This document shows positions 7,791-17,175 of a stretch of 64,000 bases of DNA, in pieces. The notes below the pieces were generated by a model. The model did not search any database. It had not been told where the DNA came from and worked only from the letters and a program-made list of their open reading frames with translations. This DNA is from Chroococcidiopsis sp. CCMEE 29 (lineage in GTDB: Bacteria > Cyanobacteriota > Cyanobacteriia > Cyanobacteriales > Chroococcidiopsidaceae). The translations under genes were made by a program, and so were the position numbers. The stretch is from contig NZ_CP083761.1 of the NCBI RefSeq assembly GCF_023558375.1, positions 682,001 to 746,000 on the forward strand, written 5' to 3'. Numbering within the stretch: position 1 is the stretch's first letter; each line of letters opens with the position of its first letter.

Positions 7791-9173
7791 CTAAGCGTGG
7801 ACAGGGATCGGACGATCGGATTGCTGCTGTGACTTCACCCAAGCTTGAGCACCCATCTGAATCGGGTCCCAAGGACTACTAAATGGGGGAGCGTAGCTTA
7901 GATCGAGGTCATTCAACTGATCAATTTTCATATTGTGAAATAGAGCAGTAGCAAAGATATCAATCCGCTTGGCAATTTCTGCTTGATGATGACCGACAAT
8001 TTGAGCACCCAATAAGCGATTAGTTTGGCGATCACCTGTGATTCGCATGTATAACTTATGAGCGCCTGGGTAGTAGGCTTTGTGATCCCAAGTTTCAAAA
8101 GCGACTGTAAAAGGGTCAAATCCCGCATCGGCGGCTTCTGAGTCACGCAATCCAGTTCGCGCGATCGCTAGCTCAAACACTTTTACCACTTGAGTTCCCA
8201 GTGAACCAGCAAATTCTCGATTGCCACCCACTGCATTTTCACCCGCAATCCTACCTTGCTTATGAGCCGTAGTCCCCAAGGGAAGGTAAGTATATTTTTT
8301 TAGGAGGCGGTGCCAAGTCTCAACACAGTCCCCCGCCGCGTAGATGTCGGGAACATCGGTTTCCAGCCGCAAGTTGACTTTGATCGCACCTTTGATCCCT
8401 GTGGCAACACCAGCCGTCTGTGCTAAATCAGCAGCTGGCTTCACGCCAACAGCTACTACTACCATATCAGTTGTAGTCTGAAAGCCCTCTCCCTTTACCA
8501 ACAACTGCGTCCCTTGCTGTTCAATCGTCTCGATTGCCAAACCAGTGACAACTTCAACATTGTGACGCTGTAATTCTTCACTGACGATTTCACTTAAGCT
8601 TGGGTCTAGTGTCTTCATCACTGATTCTGAATGTTGAACGACTGTGACACTAATGCCACGGTGAGTCAAAGCATCAGCCATTTCCAGATCAATATATCCA
8701 CCGCCAACAATCACCGCTGATTCAGGTGCATGGGTGGTTAAGTGTTGGTGGATAGCAAAGCTATCTGCCATTGAATGCAACAGATAAACTCCTGGTAAAT
8801 CTAAACCCTCAATACTCCGAGGTTGAGTGGATGCAGCACCCGTCGCTACCACCAGCCGATCGTACTTTAAGGAGTGCGATCGCCCTTGTCGATCCACAGC
8901 TGTCACAATTTTGTTGGTTGGCTCGATGATTTGAGCAGTGCGATCGAGTAACAGTTCAATGCCTTCGCCTGCGATCTCCTCGGCTGTGCGATGAGCCAAA
9001 TTATGCCAATCAGGAACTTCCCCGCTTAGGTAGAATGGCAGTCCACAAATGCTGTAATTGGGAAAACTGTCGGCTACTACAACAGTTACATCAACTTTAG
9101 GGTTTACCTCCCTTGCCCTTAAAGCTGCACTAATACCTGCGTCACTACCACCGATGATTAGCAAACGGCTCAT
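7791..9173 (-). CDS. FAD-dependent pyridine nucleotide-disulfide oxidoreductase, CoA-disulfide reductase/NADH oxidase-like
   Basis: The 460-residue protein has an N-terminal FAD-binding Rossmann motif (LIIGGSDAGISAALRA), a second NAD(P)-binding motif (SAVIVGGGYIDLEMADAL) and a C-terminal dimerisation domain. The single redox Cys43 in NYSICGLPFYLSG matches the position used by CoA-disulfide reductase and NADH oxidase rather than the CxxxxC of glutathione reductase. DIYAAGDCVE completes the FAD site. It probably reduces a disulfide or persulfide, or O2, with NAD(P)H. It converges with the histidine kinase with a 35-base gap. Confidence 0.87.
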   Translation of the reverse strand: MSRLLIIGGSDAGISAALRAREVNPKVDVTVVVADSFPNYSICGLPFYLSGEVPDWHNLAHRTAEEIAGEGIELLLDRTAQIIEPTNKIVTAVDRQGRSHSLKYDRLVVATGAASTQPRSIEGLDLPGVYLLHSMADSFAIHQHLTTHAPESAVIVGGGYIDLEMADALTHRGISVTVVQHSESVMKTLDPSLSEIVSEELQRHNVEVVTGLAIETIEQQGTQLLVKGEGFQTTTDMVVVAVGVKPAADLAQTAGVATGIKGAIKVNLRLETDVPDIYAAGDCVETWHRLLKKYTYLPLGTTAHKQGRIAGENAVGGNREFAGSLGTQVVKVFELAIARTGLRDSEAADAGFDPFTVAFETWDHKAYYPGAHKLYMRITGDRQTNRLLGAQIVGHHQAEIAKRIDIFATALFHNMKIDQLNDLDLSYAPPFSSPWDPIQMGAQAWVKSQQQSDRPIPVHA

Positions 9174-9384
9174 ACTAACTAATCCTCCTAACTTTTACAT
9201 GACAAGCTTGTAGTTCTTCATAGAATGTGAATTTAAGTTTTTTTCTATCTCAATAGGTATTTAGAAGTGATTCAAAAAACCTAACGTTGAGTAATTAAGC
9301 CATCACCTACCTAAATCTTTAACCCTACGTCCCCTCTTGAATTTATCAATAACCTGTGTTAGTAAAAGCTGGTTGCGTTTGGTA
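9174..9384. other. Intergenic region upstream of the flavoprotein gene
   Basis: About 160-210 bases without a recognisable gene. It should hold the promoter of the flavoprotein gene, and it meets a degraded transposon on the right. An AGGAGGATT-like ribosome-binding site lies just upstream of the flavoprotein ATG. Confidence 0.4.
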
Positions 9385-9732
9385 CTTAATTCCCAAGGGG
9401 AACTAGACCCCCGCGCTTACACCTTCTGCGTTCTAGAGGGTTTACGTCACGCCCTGCGCCGTCGCGATCTGTTCGTTTCTCCTAGTCTGCGCTGGGGTGA
9501 CCCTCGCGCTAAGCTTTTGCAAGGCGACGCTTGGGTTGCAGCACGTTCAACAGTCTGCCGTACCCTAAACCTCCAACCCACTCCTCAACAAGAGTTGTCA
9601 GCATTAGGACTCCAGCTTGATGAAGCTTACTGTCGCACTGCTGATAACTTGCCGACCAATGCAGCTTTACGAATTGAACAAGTTGAGGGACGGGACACCA
9701 TTGTATTGAGTGGGTTGGACAAGGATGTTGAA
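9385..9732 (+). pseudogene. Tn3-family transposase fragment
   Basis: About 110 codons (RAYTFCVLEGLRHALRRRD, then VSPSLRWGDPRAKLLQG, then NLPTNAALRIEQVEGRD) match the central region of Tn3-family TnpA, a protein of about 1000 residues. Both the N-terminal part and the C-terminal DDE catalytic domain are missing, and the homology breaks into IS1595-like sequence at about 9721. It is a relic of a larger transposon. Confidence 0.8.
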
Positions 9733-10068
9733 TAACGTCAAACAAGCAACAATTGCACCTTTGATTAAGTCAACCATTGCCCCTGGTACTCTAGTATTTA
9801 CGGATGAATATCAAATCTATGCCAAGCTTACAGCTTGGGGTTATCGGCACTTTCATCGTGTGCCATGCTCAGGGGGAGTATGCCCGAGACGAAGATGGTG
9901 ATGGGTTTCACGAAGTGCATGTGAATACAATGGAAGGATTTCAGACCTCACCGTGGCATTTCTCAAGCAAAACTACCACTTTATTTGGGATTCTTTGAGT
10001 TCGTGCACAATGCTCGAAGACGAGGTAAGGCTTTGCTTTCAGCTCTCCTTGAGTGTCTTCTCAGCTAG
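9721..10068 (+). pseudogene. IS1595-family (ISXO2-like) transposase remnant
   Basis: The frame starting VKQATIAPLIKSTIAPG and VFTDEYQIY matches the ISXO2-like DDE domain. It shifts frame near 9850, continues as CHAQGEYARDEDGDGFHEVH, loses about eight residues after NTMEGF, and continues in another frame as RPHRGISQAKLPLYLGFFEF to RRRGKALLSALLE with a stop at 10066. The N-terminal zinc ribbon is missing. Two frame breaks make it non-functional. Confidence 0.8.
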
Positions 10069-10085
10069 CTCCCTGGAATCCCGGT

Positions 10086-10228
10086 TGAGCGACCCAAGAT
10101 TGGCAGGTAGCACAGTTTTACCAGCCAACTGTGCCTGAAGAAGTTGAAGCTGTACAACAGAAAAATGGTGTAGACAAAGAAGACGTGGAAGCAGATGACT
10201 TAGATAAGATTCAACAGGATGCGCCTTA
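10086..10228 (+). other. Open frame encoding an acidic 47-residue tail, origin unknown
   Basis: After a TGA at 10084-10086 the frame reads WQVAQFYQPTVPEEVEA and then an acidic stretch rich in Asp and Glu, ending TAA at 10226. There is no start codon with a ribosome-binding site. It looks like the 3' end of a gene whose body was lost in the transposon debris; no family was recognised. Confidence 0.25.
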
Positions 10229-10261
10229 AAACACTAAAAATTTGGACTAGTAACTAGAGAA

Positions 10262-10350
10262 TATAGCAATCTGATTTGATTTGTGGGGCAGGTTTCCAGC
10301 CTGCACAGGCAAGATGCCCACGCCACCACAACTTGTTTAGGATTGCTATA
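10262..10350. repeat. MITE-like repeat, 89 bp, ends TATAGCAATC/GATTGCTATA
   Basis: Perfect 10-bp terminal inverted repeats bound an 89-bp segment whose core contains the phrase CCTGCACAGGCAAGATGCC. Related copies lie at 17456-17528 (inverse orientation, shorter) and 60653-60933 (split by another repeat). There is no coding capacity. It lies 67 bases upstream of the APC permease start, so it sits in that gene's promoter region. Confidence 0.75.
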
Positions 10351-10416
10351 GAGGCTGGGGCTAGCGATCGGCAATGTCTAAAGTCTGTATGCAAGAAAAG
10401 ATAAGGAGATGTAAGG

Positions 10417-11742
10417 GTGGCAGAAGAGCAGAAATCTTCACAGTCGCTGCATCGAGAACTAAATGTGCTAGGTGCAGTTGCTCTGGGACTCGGTTCAATT
10501 GTCGGTGCCGGTGTATTTGTCAGTACTGGCATTGCGGCGGGTGTTGCAGGTCCAGCAATGATTATTTCCGTGGCGATCGCTGCTGGTGTGGCAACCTGTA
10601 ACGGACTGAACAGCGCTCAACTAGCAGCCAATCATCCCGTCAGTGGAGGTGCTTACGAGTATGGCTATAGGTATCTCACACCCTGGCTGGGTTTTACTGC
10701 TGGCTGGATGTTTCTCATCGCCAAGTCTGCCTCTTCTGCCACAGCTGCCTTGGGTTGTGCTGGCTACTTATTAAATGTTGTAGGTGTAGAAGGCAATTAC
10801 ATCGTTCCTGTTGCTTTAGGGGTGGTGATTCTGCTCACGTTGATTGTTTTGACTGGAATTAAGCGCACCAATGTGGTGAATATTACGATTGTCTCGATTA
10901 CACTGTTTTCGCTAATTTTCTTTGTTGCTGCTGGCTTGCCTACAGTGCTAGAGGCAGGTTTTGATAATTTCACCCCATTTTTCCAGCCACCTACAGAAGA
11001 GGATGAAAATCCTGTAGGGGCAGTACTCCAGGCTACAGCCTTGATGTTTGTGGCATATACAGGGTATGGTCGCATTGCTACCCTAGGCGAAGAAGTGCGG
11101 GAACCACAGCGAACCATTCCTAGAGCCATCATTATCACCCTGGCTATAACGATGGTGCTTTATATTGGTGTCGTGGTTGTGGGTATCGGTTCAGTGGGTG
11201 CCGAGACCCTAGGGGCAGTCACCGGAGAACAAGTCGCGCCACTGGAAGTTGCTGCCCGCACTTTCAATGTGCCGGGCAGTGCGTTGATTTTAGCAATTGG
11301 TGCTGTCACTGCAACATTGGGTGTACTGCTGAATCTAATTTTAGGCTTATCGCGCGTGTTGTTTGCAATGGGTCGCCGTCGGGATATGCCTAGCTTTGTT
11401 GCCCGTGTAAATCAGTCAAACGATACACCTTATGTAGCTGTGCTAATCATGGGCACCATAATTGCCTGCATGGTTCTAATTGGAGATGTCAGAACCACCT
11501 GGTCATTTAGCGCCTTCTCCGTTTTGGTGTACTACGCCTTGACAGATTTATCTGCATTGCAAATCCCCAATGAGGAGAGGCTTTACCCCAAATGGATCGC
11601 TTGGATAGGCTTATCAGCTTGCCTATTCCTAGCTTTTTGGGTAGAACAGCAAATCTGGTTAGTGGGTGTAGGATTAATTATTGTTGGATTGATCTGGAAA
11701 ACTTTAGTAAGAAAGCTGATTCTCAGTTTTTCTGAAGATTAA
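10417..11742 (+). CDS. APC-superfamily amino acid permease
   Basis: A GTG start at 10417 is supported by AAGGAG at 10403-10408. The 441-residue protein has about 12 hydrophobic segments. The first helix carries the unwound substrate-binding GxG signature of the APC fold (LGAVALGLGSIVGAGVFVS) near residues 17-35; SGGAYEYGYRY and GEEVREPQRTIPRAI are further family motifs. Transport of an amino acid or related solute is expected; the substrate is not predictable. It is a single-gene unit downstream of transposon debris and a MITE. Confidence 0.88.
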   Translation: MAEEQKSSQSLHRELNVLGAVALGLGSIVGAGVFVSTGIAAGVAGPAMIISVAIAAGVATCNGLNSAQLAANHPVSGGAYEYGYRYLTPWLGFTAGWMFLIAKSASSATAALGCAGYLLNVVGVEGNYIVPVALGVVILLTLIVLTGIKRTNVVNITIVSITLFSLIFFVAAGLPTVLEAGFDNFTPFFQPPTEEDENPVGAVLQATALMFVAYTGYGRIATLGEEVREPQRTIPRAIIITLAITMVLYIGVVVVGIGSVGAETLGAVTGEQVAPLEVAARTFNVPGSALILAIGAVTATLGVLLNLILGLSRVLFAMGRRRDMPSFVARVNQSNDTPYVAVLIMGTIIACMVLIGDVRTTWSFSAFSVLVYYALTDLSALQIPNEERLYPKWIAWIGLSACLFLAFWVEQQIWLVGVGLIIVGLIWKTLVRKLILSFSED

Positions 11743-11800
11743 CAAGCGATCGCTGTTGCTTGCCGATGCATTGCCCATATAGAGAATTTGAAAGCTTTGA

Positions 11801-12175
11801 TTAATGGGGAAATTTATGATCTCCGACTCTGTAGTCAGAGCAATCAACCGCTTGTTCCGTCAAAACAATTGAAGGGTAGAGCGCACACTTGAGATAAGGG
11901 TTGTTTGAAAAAAAATGACAGTTCCTACAGCGAAGTTGTTGAGAATGTTGTATGGCAGCAACAATTTCATCTTTCTTAACTGTCCAAATCTTTGACAGCA
12001 TCAGAAAAAGCACTATCCAAGCCATGATAAAGCCAATGGGACCCCAATGCATTAATGTATTGGGTATATTTACATCATCCAGTATTGGCTCATCTGATCT
12101 AGCTTCGCTTAGGGTTGTTTGATTAATATTTTTTTCTTCTATTGAAGATTGTTTGAACAGTTGATCGGAATACAT
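11801..12175 (-). CDS. Small single-pass membrane protein with conserved four-cysteine tail
   Basis: The 124-residue product has a hydrophilic N-terminus, one membrane helix (WGPIGFIMAWIVLFLML, residues ~44-61), and a soluble tail with CRNCHFFSNNPYLKC and DCSDY. The Cys-x2-Cys-x11-Cys-x14-Cys spacing suggests a metal or disulfide site. Similar tails occur in cyanobacterial proteins of unknown role. It converges with the permease gene. Confidence 0.55.
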   Translation of the reverse strand: MYSDQLFKQSSIEEKNINQTTLSEARSDEPILDDVNIPNTLMHWGPIGFIMAWIVLFLMLSKIWTVKKDEIVAAIQHSQQLRCRNCHFFSNNPYLKCALYPSIVLTEQAVDCSDYRVGDHKFPH

Positions 12176-12698
12176 AATTATTTACCTCTGCTTACATAGC
12201 TAAACAATATTTTTGCCCCTCACAATCGTGCTGATCTCTTCTTTAAAATTTCTTTTCAAAAATGGAAAAAAGCTGTAATTAGAAAAACTTTTTTACTAAC
12301 CTCAAGAATGAATACTCAGAATGCCTTACTTATTACATATAGCTAAAGACGCATCCCGGTATCTCTACCAAGAGATTTGCTTGTAATTCAGAGATATATG
12401 CCAAAAGGTAGAAATTACGAAGATGTGATTTTACTTACAAAAAACTGGGAAATCAATTACTCAGACATGAAATATCTCAAATCAGATTTCCCCCTGATTA
12501 GCTACCATTTTGGCTTAGTCAGCTACACAGGGTCGCGCTGAAGGTTCGTGACAGCAACAAAGTTTCTCAATCTAAAATCCAAAATCTAAAATCCAAAATT
12601 GATACCTCTGTGGCAAAATGTTATGTTTAATCGAACCCATCAATTTAGCATTGAGAAAAAGTGGAGTAAGCTAAAGACTCTTTAACAATTTACGGAAC
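12176..12698. other. Long intergenic region, repeat-bearing
   Basis: No gene was recognised in these 520 bases. A GGGAAATC at about 12448 and a GATTTCCC at about 12485 can pair. A heptamer repeat tract lies at 12569-12600. The remainder is AT-rich and should hold the promoter of the small membrane-protein gene and the 3' region of the P-type ATPase. Confidence 0.4.
12569..12600. repeat. Heptamer short tandem repeat (AATCTAAA/ATCCAAA type)
   Basis: Four to five degenerate copies of the heptamer AATCYAA run in tandem. The same unit, in either orientation, occurs near 41511, 42756, 46466, 59698 and 60721. These are the short tandemly repeated repetitive sequences known from cyanobacteria and are non-coding. 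Confidence 0.8.
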
Positions 12699-14298
12699 TT
12701 AGTTAGGAGGATCAAAGCGATTGACTAGAGCAGCGGTTGGAATCATTGGCAAACCTACAAGCAAGCAAATTAGCCATTGGTTCAAATTTAGTGGTGCTGT
12801 GGAGAATAACTGATTCATTACACTCCATTGGCTGAAGACTACCTGCAAAATCACGGTACAAACAATACCAATAAGAATGGCTGGGGCATCACTCATTTGT
12901 GCGCTTCTACCACTGATTTTAGCGACAATCGCAGACCCCAAGTGGCTAATGCTCAAAAGATAAAAAATTCTACCGACTACTAAAGCCTGAATTGCCATTG
13001 TGCGGGCTACATCTATGTTTCCCGTGGTTGCCTTTGCCCATTCAAACACGCCAAAGATCAAAATCCAGTTAAAGGCAGAAATTACTAAGATCCGCTTTAA
13101 CAAATTGGGTGAGAGTAAAGGTTCATTGGGGTTGCGTGGGGGGCGTTGCATCACCCGCGCAGATCTTGGCTCAAAGGCTAATGGTACGGTCATGGCGATT
13201 GAATTGACCATGTTCAGCCAAAGAACTTGTAAAGACAGAATAGGTAACGCTCTTGCCAGCAACACGCTAATTAGAATCGTCATCGATTCTCCACCGTTAA
13301 CCGGCAAGATGAAGGCGATCGCTTTCAACAAGTTGCGGTAAACTGTACGACCTTCCTCAACAGCAGCTTCAATCGAGGCGAAGTTATCATCTGTCAAAAT
13401 CATGTCAGATGCTTCTTTCGCCACCTCAGTGCCAGCACCCCCCATGGCAATTCCAATATCTGCTTGCTTCAGGGCAGGTGCATCATTCACCCCGTCCCCA
13501 GTCATGGCGACGATCTCGCCTTTAGACTGTAGGGCTTCGACTAGACGCAACTTCTGTTCGGGTGCGACACGGGCAAACACGACTCCATCTTCTACCGCAT
13601 TCGATAGTTCTTGTTGATTCATTCGGGCGATTTCTTGTCCTGTGAAGGCAAGAACTTCCCCCTGCTTTTTCAACCCCATCTGAGCGGCAATCGCCGCTGC
13701 GGTTACAGCATGATCGCCCGTAATCATTTTTACTTGAACGCCCGCTTCTTGGCAGGCTTGCACGGCTGCGATCGCTTCTTGACGCGGCGGATCGATCATG
13801 CCTTGTAACCCTAGGAAAAGCAGCCCTGTTTTGATATCACCATGATCAAGCGAGTTCTGTGTTTGTGGCACCACCTTCTTGGCAAACGCCAGCACCCTTA
13901 ACCCCTGCTTTGCCATTGCATCAACTTCTCGTTGCACAGTCTCTCGATCCACAGGTGTCAGCTGTCCCTGACCATCTAACTGCTGCTCGCAGCGGTTAAG
14001 AATTGCCTCCACCGAACCCTTCACGTAAATATTTCTGAGTGAGGAATTCCTGGCTTTCCCTCGCCCCTGCTCGTGCAAAGTCGCCATGTACTGATGCTCT
14101 GACTCAAATGGGATCGCATCCAGCCGAGGCATTTCTTGCTCTAGATCGCTGGATATAAACCCCGCCTTGTTGGCAGCAACGATCAACGCTCCCTCAGTTG
14201 GATCGCCAACAACGCGCCATTGCCCGTTAGCCGCTTCTAAGTGCGAGTCATTGCATAACAGTCCAGCCTTGAGGCATTCCGTCAGAGCGATTTCTCTC
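12699..14298 (-). pseudogene. Cation-transporting P-type ATPase, C-terminal part, separated by IS110 insertion
   Basis: From EIALTECLKAGLLCNDSH onward this is the second half of a Ca2+-ATPase-like P-type ATPase. It has the nucleotide-binding domain (VVGDPTEGALIVAANK), the hinge GDGVNDAPALKQADIGIAMG, and the C-terminal membrane segments ending LVNRFDPPN. The N-terminal half lies at 15980-17175 on the same strand. Rejoining across the insertion (LQER, then EIAL) restores one frame of about 930 residues, the normal size. As it stands the ATP-binding half is uncoupled from the phosphorylation site. Confidence 0.9.
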
Positions 14299-15696
14299 CT
14301 AAGAAACCGTATTTGCTTCGGGCTGAGGAATGAGTTCAAAACCTAAAGCTAGAGCCTTTTTTTGGAGGTTGTTAATAACTCGTTCTTGGTAACGTTGTTC
14401 ATAATAATCCATGCCAGGATCTTGATAATTACCTCCTGTTGTCCAAAGTCGGTAGAAAATTCGTGCCAGCTTATGAGCAGTAGCAGTAATAGCTTTGGGC
14501 GTACCAAGGCGAGAACGTAAGCGACGATAAAAGGCACCTAAAGCTGAATTGCTCTTGCCAGCAGTTTGTGCCGCCATTCGGAAAGCGTTGGTAGCAGGGT
14601 TAACAACCAAGCGAGTTTGAGAACGTTTAACTTTACCACCAGTGATGCGATTGCAAGGGCAAAGACCAAGCCAGGAAGTAAAGTGTTTAACAGTTGGGAA
14701 TCGGGTAGGATCTAAACCGACTTCAGAAATAATGGTTTGCACCGTCAGGATACCAAGACCATCAATAGCAGTGAAATCCACGCCACTAATTCGGTAGAGA
14801 TGGGTACGTAAATCAAAAGCGGGTTCATTGCCTTGAGGTTTATTGCGGGGATGCTTTGGTTGCGAAAGCGGAGATTCGTCGAGATTAACTTTGTCGCTAA
14901 ATTCAGCCAAGCACTCTTGTATTTGTCGGTCGCAAGCTGCTATCTGAGCGTGATAGACATCGTAAAGTCGTAGCTCCTGTTGAAGTACAAAAATATGCTC
15001 ACTGCGATAATCACCATTTAAAGCAGCAGCAATTTCAGCTTCAGAGCGTTTAGTACGGTGATGTCTTTTAGCTGCTAAAATTTGTGGGTTTCGTTCTCCA
15101 GCAACAATTGCTCGAATAATTGTCATCCCAGTAGTACCAGTGATATCGCTAACTACTTTATGCAGTTGCACGTTCATCTGGGTTAGAACTTTCTGCATCC
15201 GTTGAACGTGAACACAAGCACTTTTGATGAGACTATCCCGATGGCGGATATAACTTCGTAATACACAAATCTGATCTTCTGGACGAAAAGAACCAGACAA
15301 CAATCCGTAACTGTGCAACTGTTGCAGCCATTGACAGTCTAAAATATCAGTTTTACGTCCAGGTAAAGTTTTGACGTGATGGGCGTTGACAAGTTTGACC
15401 TCAAAGCCTCTGGTCTCCAAGATTTGAAACAACGCAATCCAATACACCCCCGTTGATTCCATTGCTACAGTTTCCACTCGACATTCAGCTAGCCAATCTG
15501 CAAGGGCATACAAGTCAGCAGTATAACAGCCAAAACGTCTGACACACTCGGATGCTCGGTCTTTTGGTACACTCACCCAGTGAAATTCTGAACCGATATC
15601 AATCCCTGCTGCATTTGGATTGATTTGTCTTAACTCAGAAGTTTCATTTGTATTTGGTTGATGGAAACGGGTTTTGGACTTTGGTGTTTTCATCAT
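14299..15696 (-). CDS. IS110-family recombinase (DEDD transposase)
   Basis: The 465-residue protein has the N-terminal DEDD RuvC-like domain: GIDIGSEFHWVSVP (Asp), VAMESTGVYW (Glu) and GRKTDILDCQW (paired Asp). A long helical region and the C-terminal Transposase_20 domain follow (IDGLGILTVQTIISEVG, FTSWLGLCP, then AAQTAGKSNSALGAFY with the candidate serine nucleophile). The frame is intact. In the IS110 group this protein works with a bridge RNA that specifies target and donor. Start ATG 15696 is preceded by a purine-rich AGGAAG. Confidence 0.9.
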   Translation of the reverse strand: MMKTPKSKTRFHQPNTNETSELRQINPNAAGIDIGSEFHWVSVPKDRASECVRRFGCYTADLYALADWLAECRVETVAMESTGVYWIALFQILETRGFEVKLVNAHHVKTLPGRKTDILDCQWLQQLHSYGLLSGSFRPEDQICVLRSYIRHRDSLIKSACVHVQRMQKVLTQMNVQLHKVVSDITGTTGMTIIRAIVAGERNPQILAAKRHHRTKRSEAEIAAALNGDYRSEHIFVLQQELRLYDVYHAQIAACDRQIQECLAEFSDKVNLDESPLSQPKHPRNKPQGNEPAFDLRTHLYRISGVDFTAIDGLGILTVQTIISEVGLDPTRFPTVKHFTSWLGLCPCNRITGGKVKRSQTRLVVNPATNAFRMAAQTAGKSNSALGAFYRRLRSRLGTPKAITATAHKLARIFYRLWTTGGNYQDPGMDYYEQRYQERVINNLQKKALALGFELIPQPEANTVS

Positions 15697-15979
15697 TAAA
15701 GGCTTCCTCCGAATGAGGAGTCATACTAGCAATTGTAAGTGCGCCCTGACCTGGGTTGACGGATGAATACAGTCTCCTAAACGGGATAATAGCAGTAGCC
15801 ATTTCACCAATGTCATAACCGTCTCAACCCAGAACCAAGCTTCTGTACGGGCGAGAAAGCACCATTGGGGGATCGGTCTTAACTGTCAGGACACAATAAG
15901 AGTGTAGATTTTTTTGGTGTCTGTTAATTTTGTTTCTTCCATCCATAACGGACGCTATCGCTTCCGTAAACAGCTTCTG
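15697..15979 (-). ncRNA. Non-coding left end of IS110 element, candidate bridge RNA
   Basis: These 283 bases between the 5' boundary of the element and the recombinase start contain no gene. In IS621-like IS110 elements this interval encodes the bridge RNA, with two loops matching target and donor DNA. A short hairpin (CTCC, loop GAATG, GGAG) lies just upstream of the start codon. I did not fold the RNA or identify the guide loops, so this rests on position and family knowledge. Confidence 0.45.
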
Positions 15980-17175
15980 TCTCTCTCCTGTAAAGGCGGG
16001 TTTAACCCAATTGTCTGTTCTCCCACCGATCTGTCTGCTAAACCCGCCCCTACTGCTTCCGAAATTTCACCTTCAGGATCGTAGCCAGTCCCGCTGACTG
16101 TATAGTGCTGACCCCCGGCATAGATCGCTTGCACTGTCATCTGGTTTTCAGTCAGGGTGCCAGTTTTGTCAGAACAGATAACCGTGGCACCACCCAGCGT
16201 TTCAACCGCAGGCAACTTACGGACGATCGCATGACGACGAGCCATGCGGGAAACTCCAATCGCCAGTGTGATTGTTACAACCGCTGGTAATCCTTCGGGA
16301 ATCGCACTGACAGCTAATGCCACAGCAGCTTCAAACATTTCTACCCAGGAGTAGCCATAGCCTAACCCCACTGCAAACGTCAGTGCAGCTACCCCGAGTA
16401 TGATGTACAGCAAACTCCGACTAAATTTATCAAACTTGCGCGTCAACGGGGTTGTCAGACTCGTTCGCTGTTCAATTAACTGCGATATCCGCCCGGTTTC
16501 AGTGGCATCTCCAATGGCGACAACAATACCAGTGGCCGTGCCAGAAGTCACAAAGCTGCCAGCGTATGCCATGTTGGTTCGCTCTGCCAGGGGTGAATCT
16601 GAATCGAGCGTTTGAGTACCTTTTTCTACTGCCTGAGACTCGCCTGTAAGGGCTGACTCATTCACTTGTAAGTTACGCACTTGCACGAGTCGCAGATCGG
16701 CTGGCACTTTGTCGCCAGAGGTCAGTAGTACCAAATCGCCAGGCACTAAATTACTAGAAGGAACTTTTTCCTTTTGACCGTTACGAAGGACAATTGCTTC
16801 GGTTGTGACTGCGGACGCTAAGGCAGCGATCGCACTCTCGGCTTTTGATTCCTGAACAAAACCAATAATGGCATTAATCAGAGTCACGCCCCAGATTACC
16901 CAAGCATTTACCCACTCTCCTAAGAAGGCCTTGATTGCACCAGCTATCAGCAAGATGTACAGCAGCGGCTGATTAAATTGCAGCAGAAATAGCACTATCG
17001 GGCTTTTGCCGGGTTTACCCTTAAGTTCATTGGGACCAAAACGTTCCTGTCGCTTTGCTACCTCAGCAGATGTCAAACCCGCTTCTAGATTGCTGTCTAA
17101 ATGGCGAGTAACTTCTTGTGGGGGTAGATTGTGCCATTGATGTTCCGGCAATTTCTTTGTAGCTGTTGCTGTCAT
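15980..17175 (-). pseudogene. Cation-transporting P-type ATPase, N-terminal part, separated by IS110 insertion
   Basis: The fragment starts MTATATKKLPEHQWHNLPP and includes the N-terminal cation-ATPase domain, the first membrane helices, the actuator motif LTGESQAVEK, the PEGLP membrane motif (SAIPEGLPAVVT) and the phosphorylation site [11 protein letters not shown]. It continues to LNPPLQER and then runs into the insertion, where a stop follows after about eight foreign codons. The motifs place it with PacL/PMA1-like Ca2+ or monovalent-cation pumps. A truncated product with an intact membrane anchor could still be made but could not pump. Confidence 0.9.

Larger units (their letters stand above)
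14299..15979 (-). mobile_element. IS110-family insertion sequence (about 1681 bp)
   Basis: The boundaries are set by where the host ATPase frame breaks. The left host side reads GAGAGAAATC (minus strand) and the right side CAGGAGAGAGA, so GAGAGA is present at both ends. There are no long terminal inverted repeats, as expected for IS110. The recombinase stop codon sits at the very end (14299), and a 283-base non-coding stretch precedes the gene. IS110 elements insert at short core sequences containing CT; the flanks are CT/GA runs. Confidence 0.85.
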
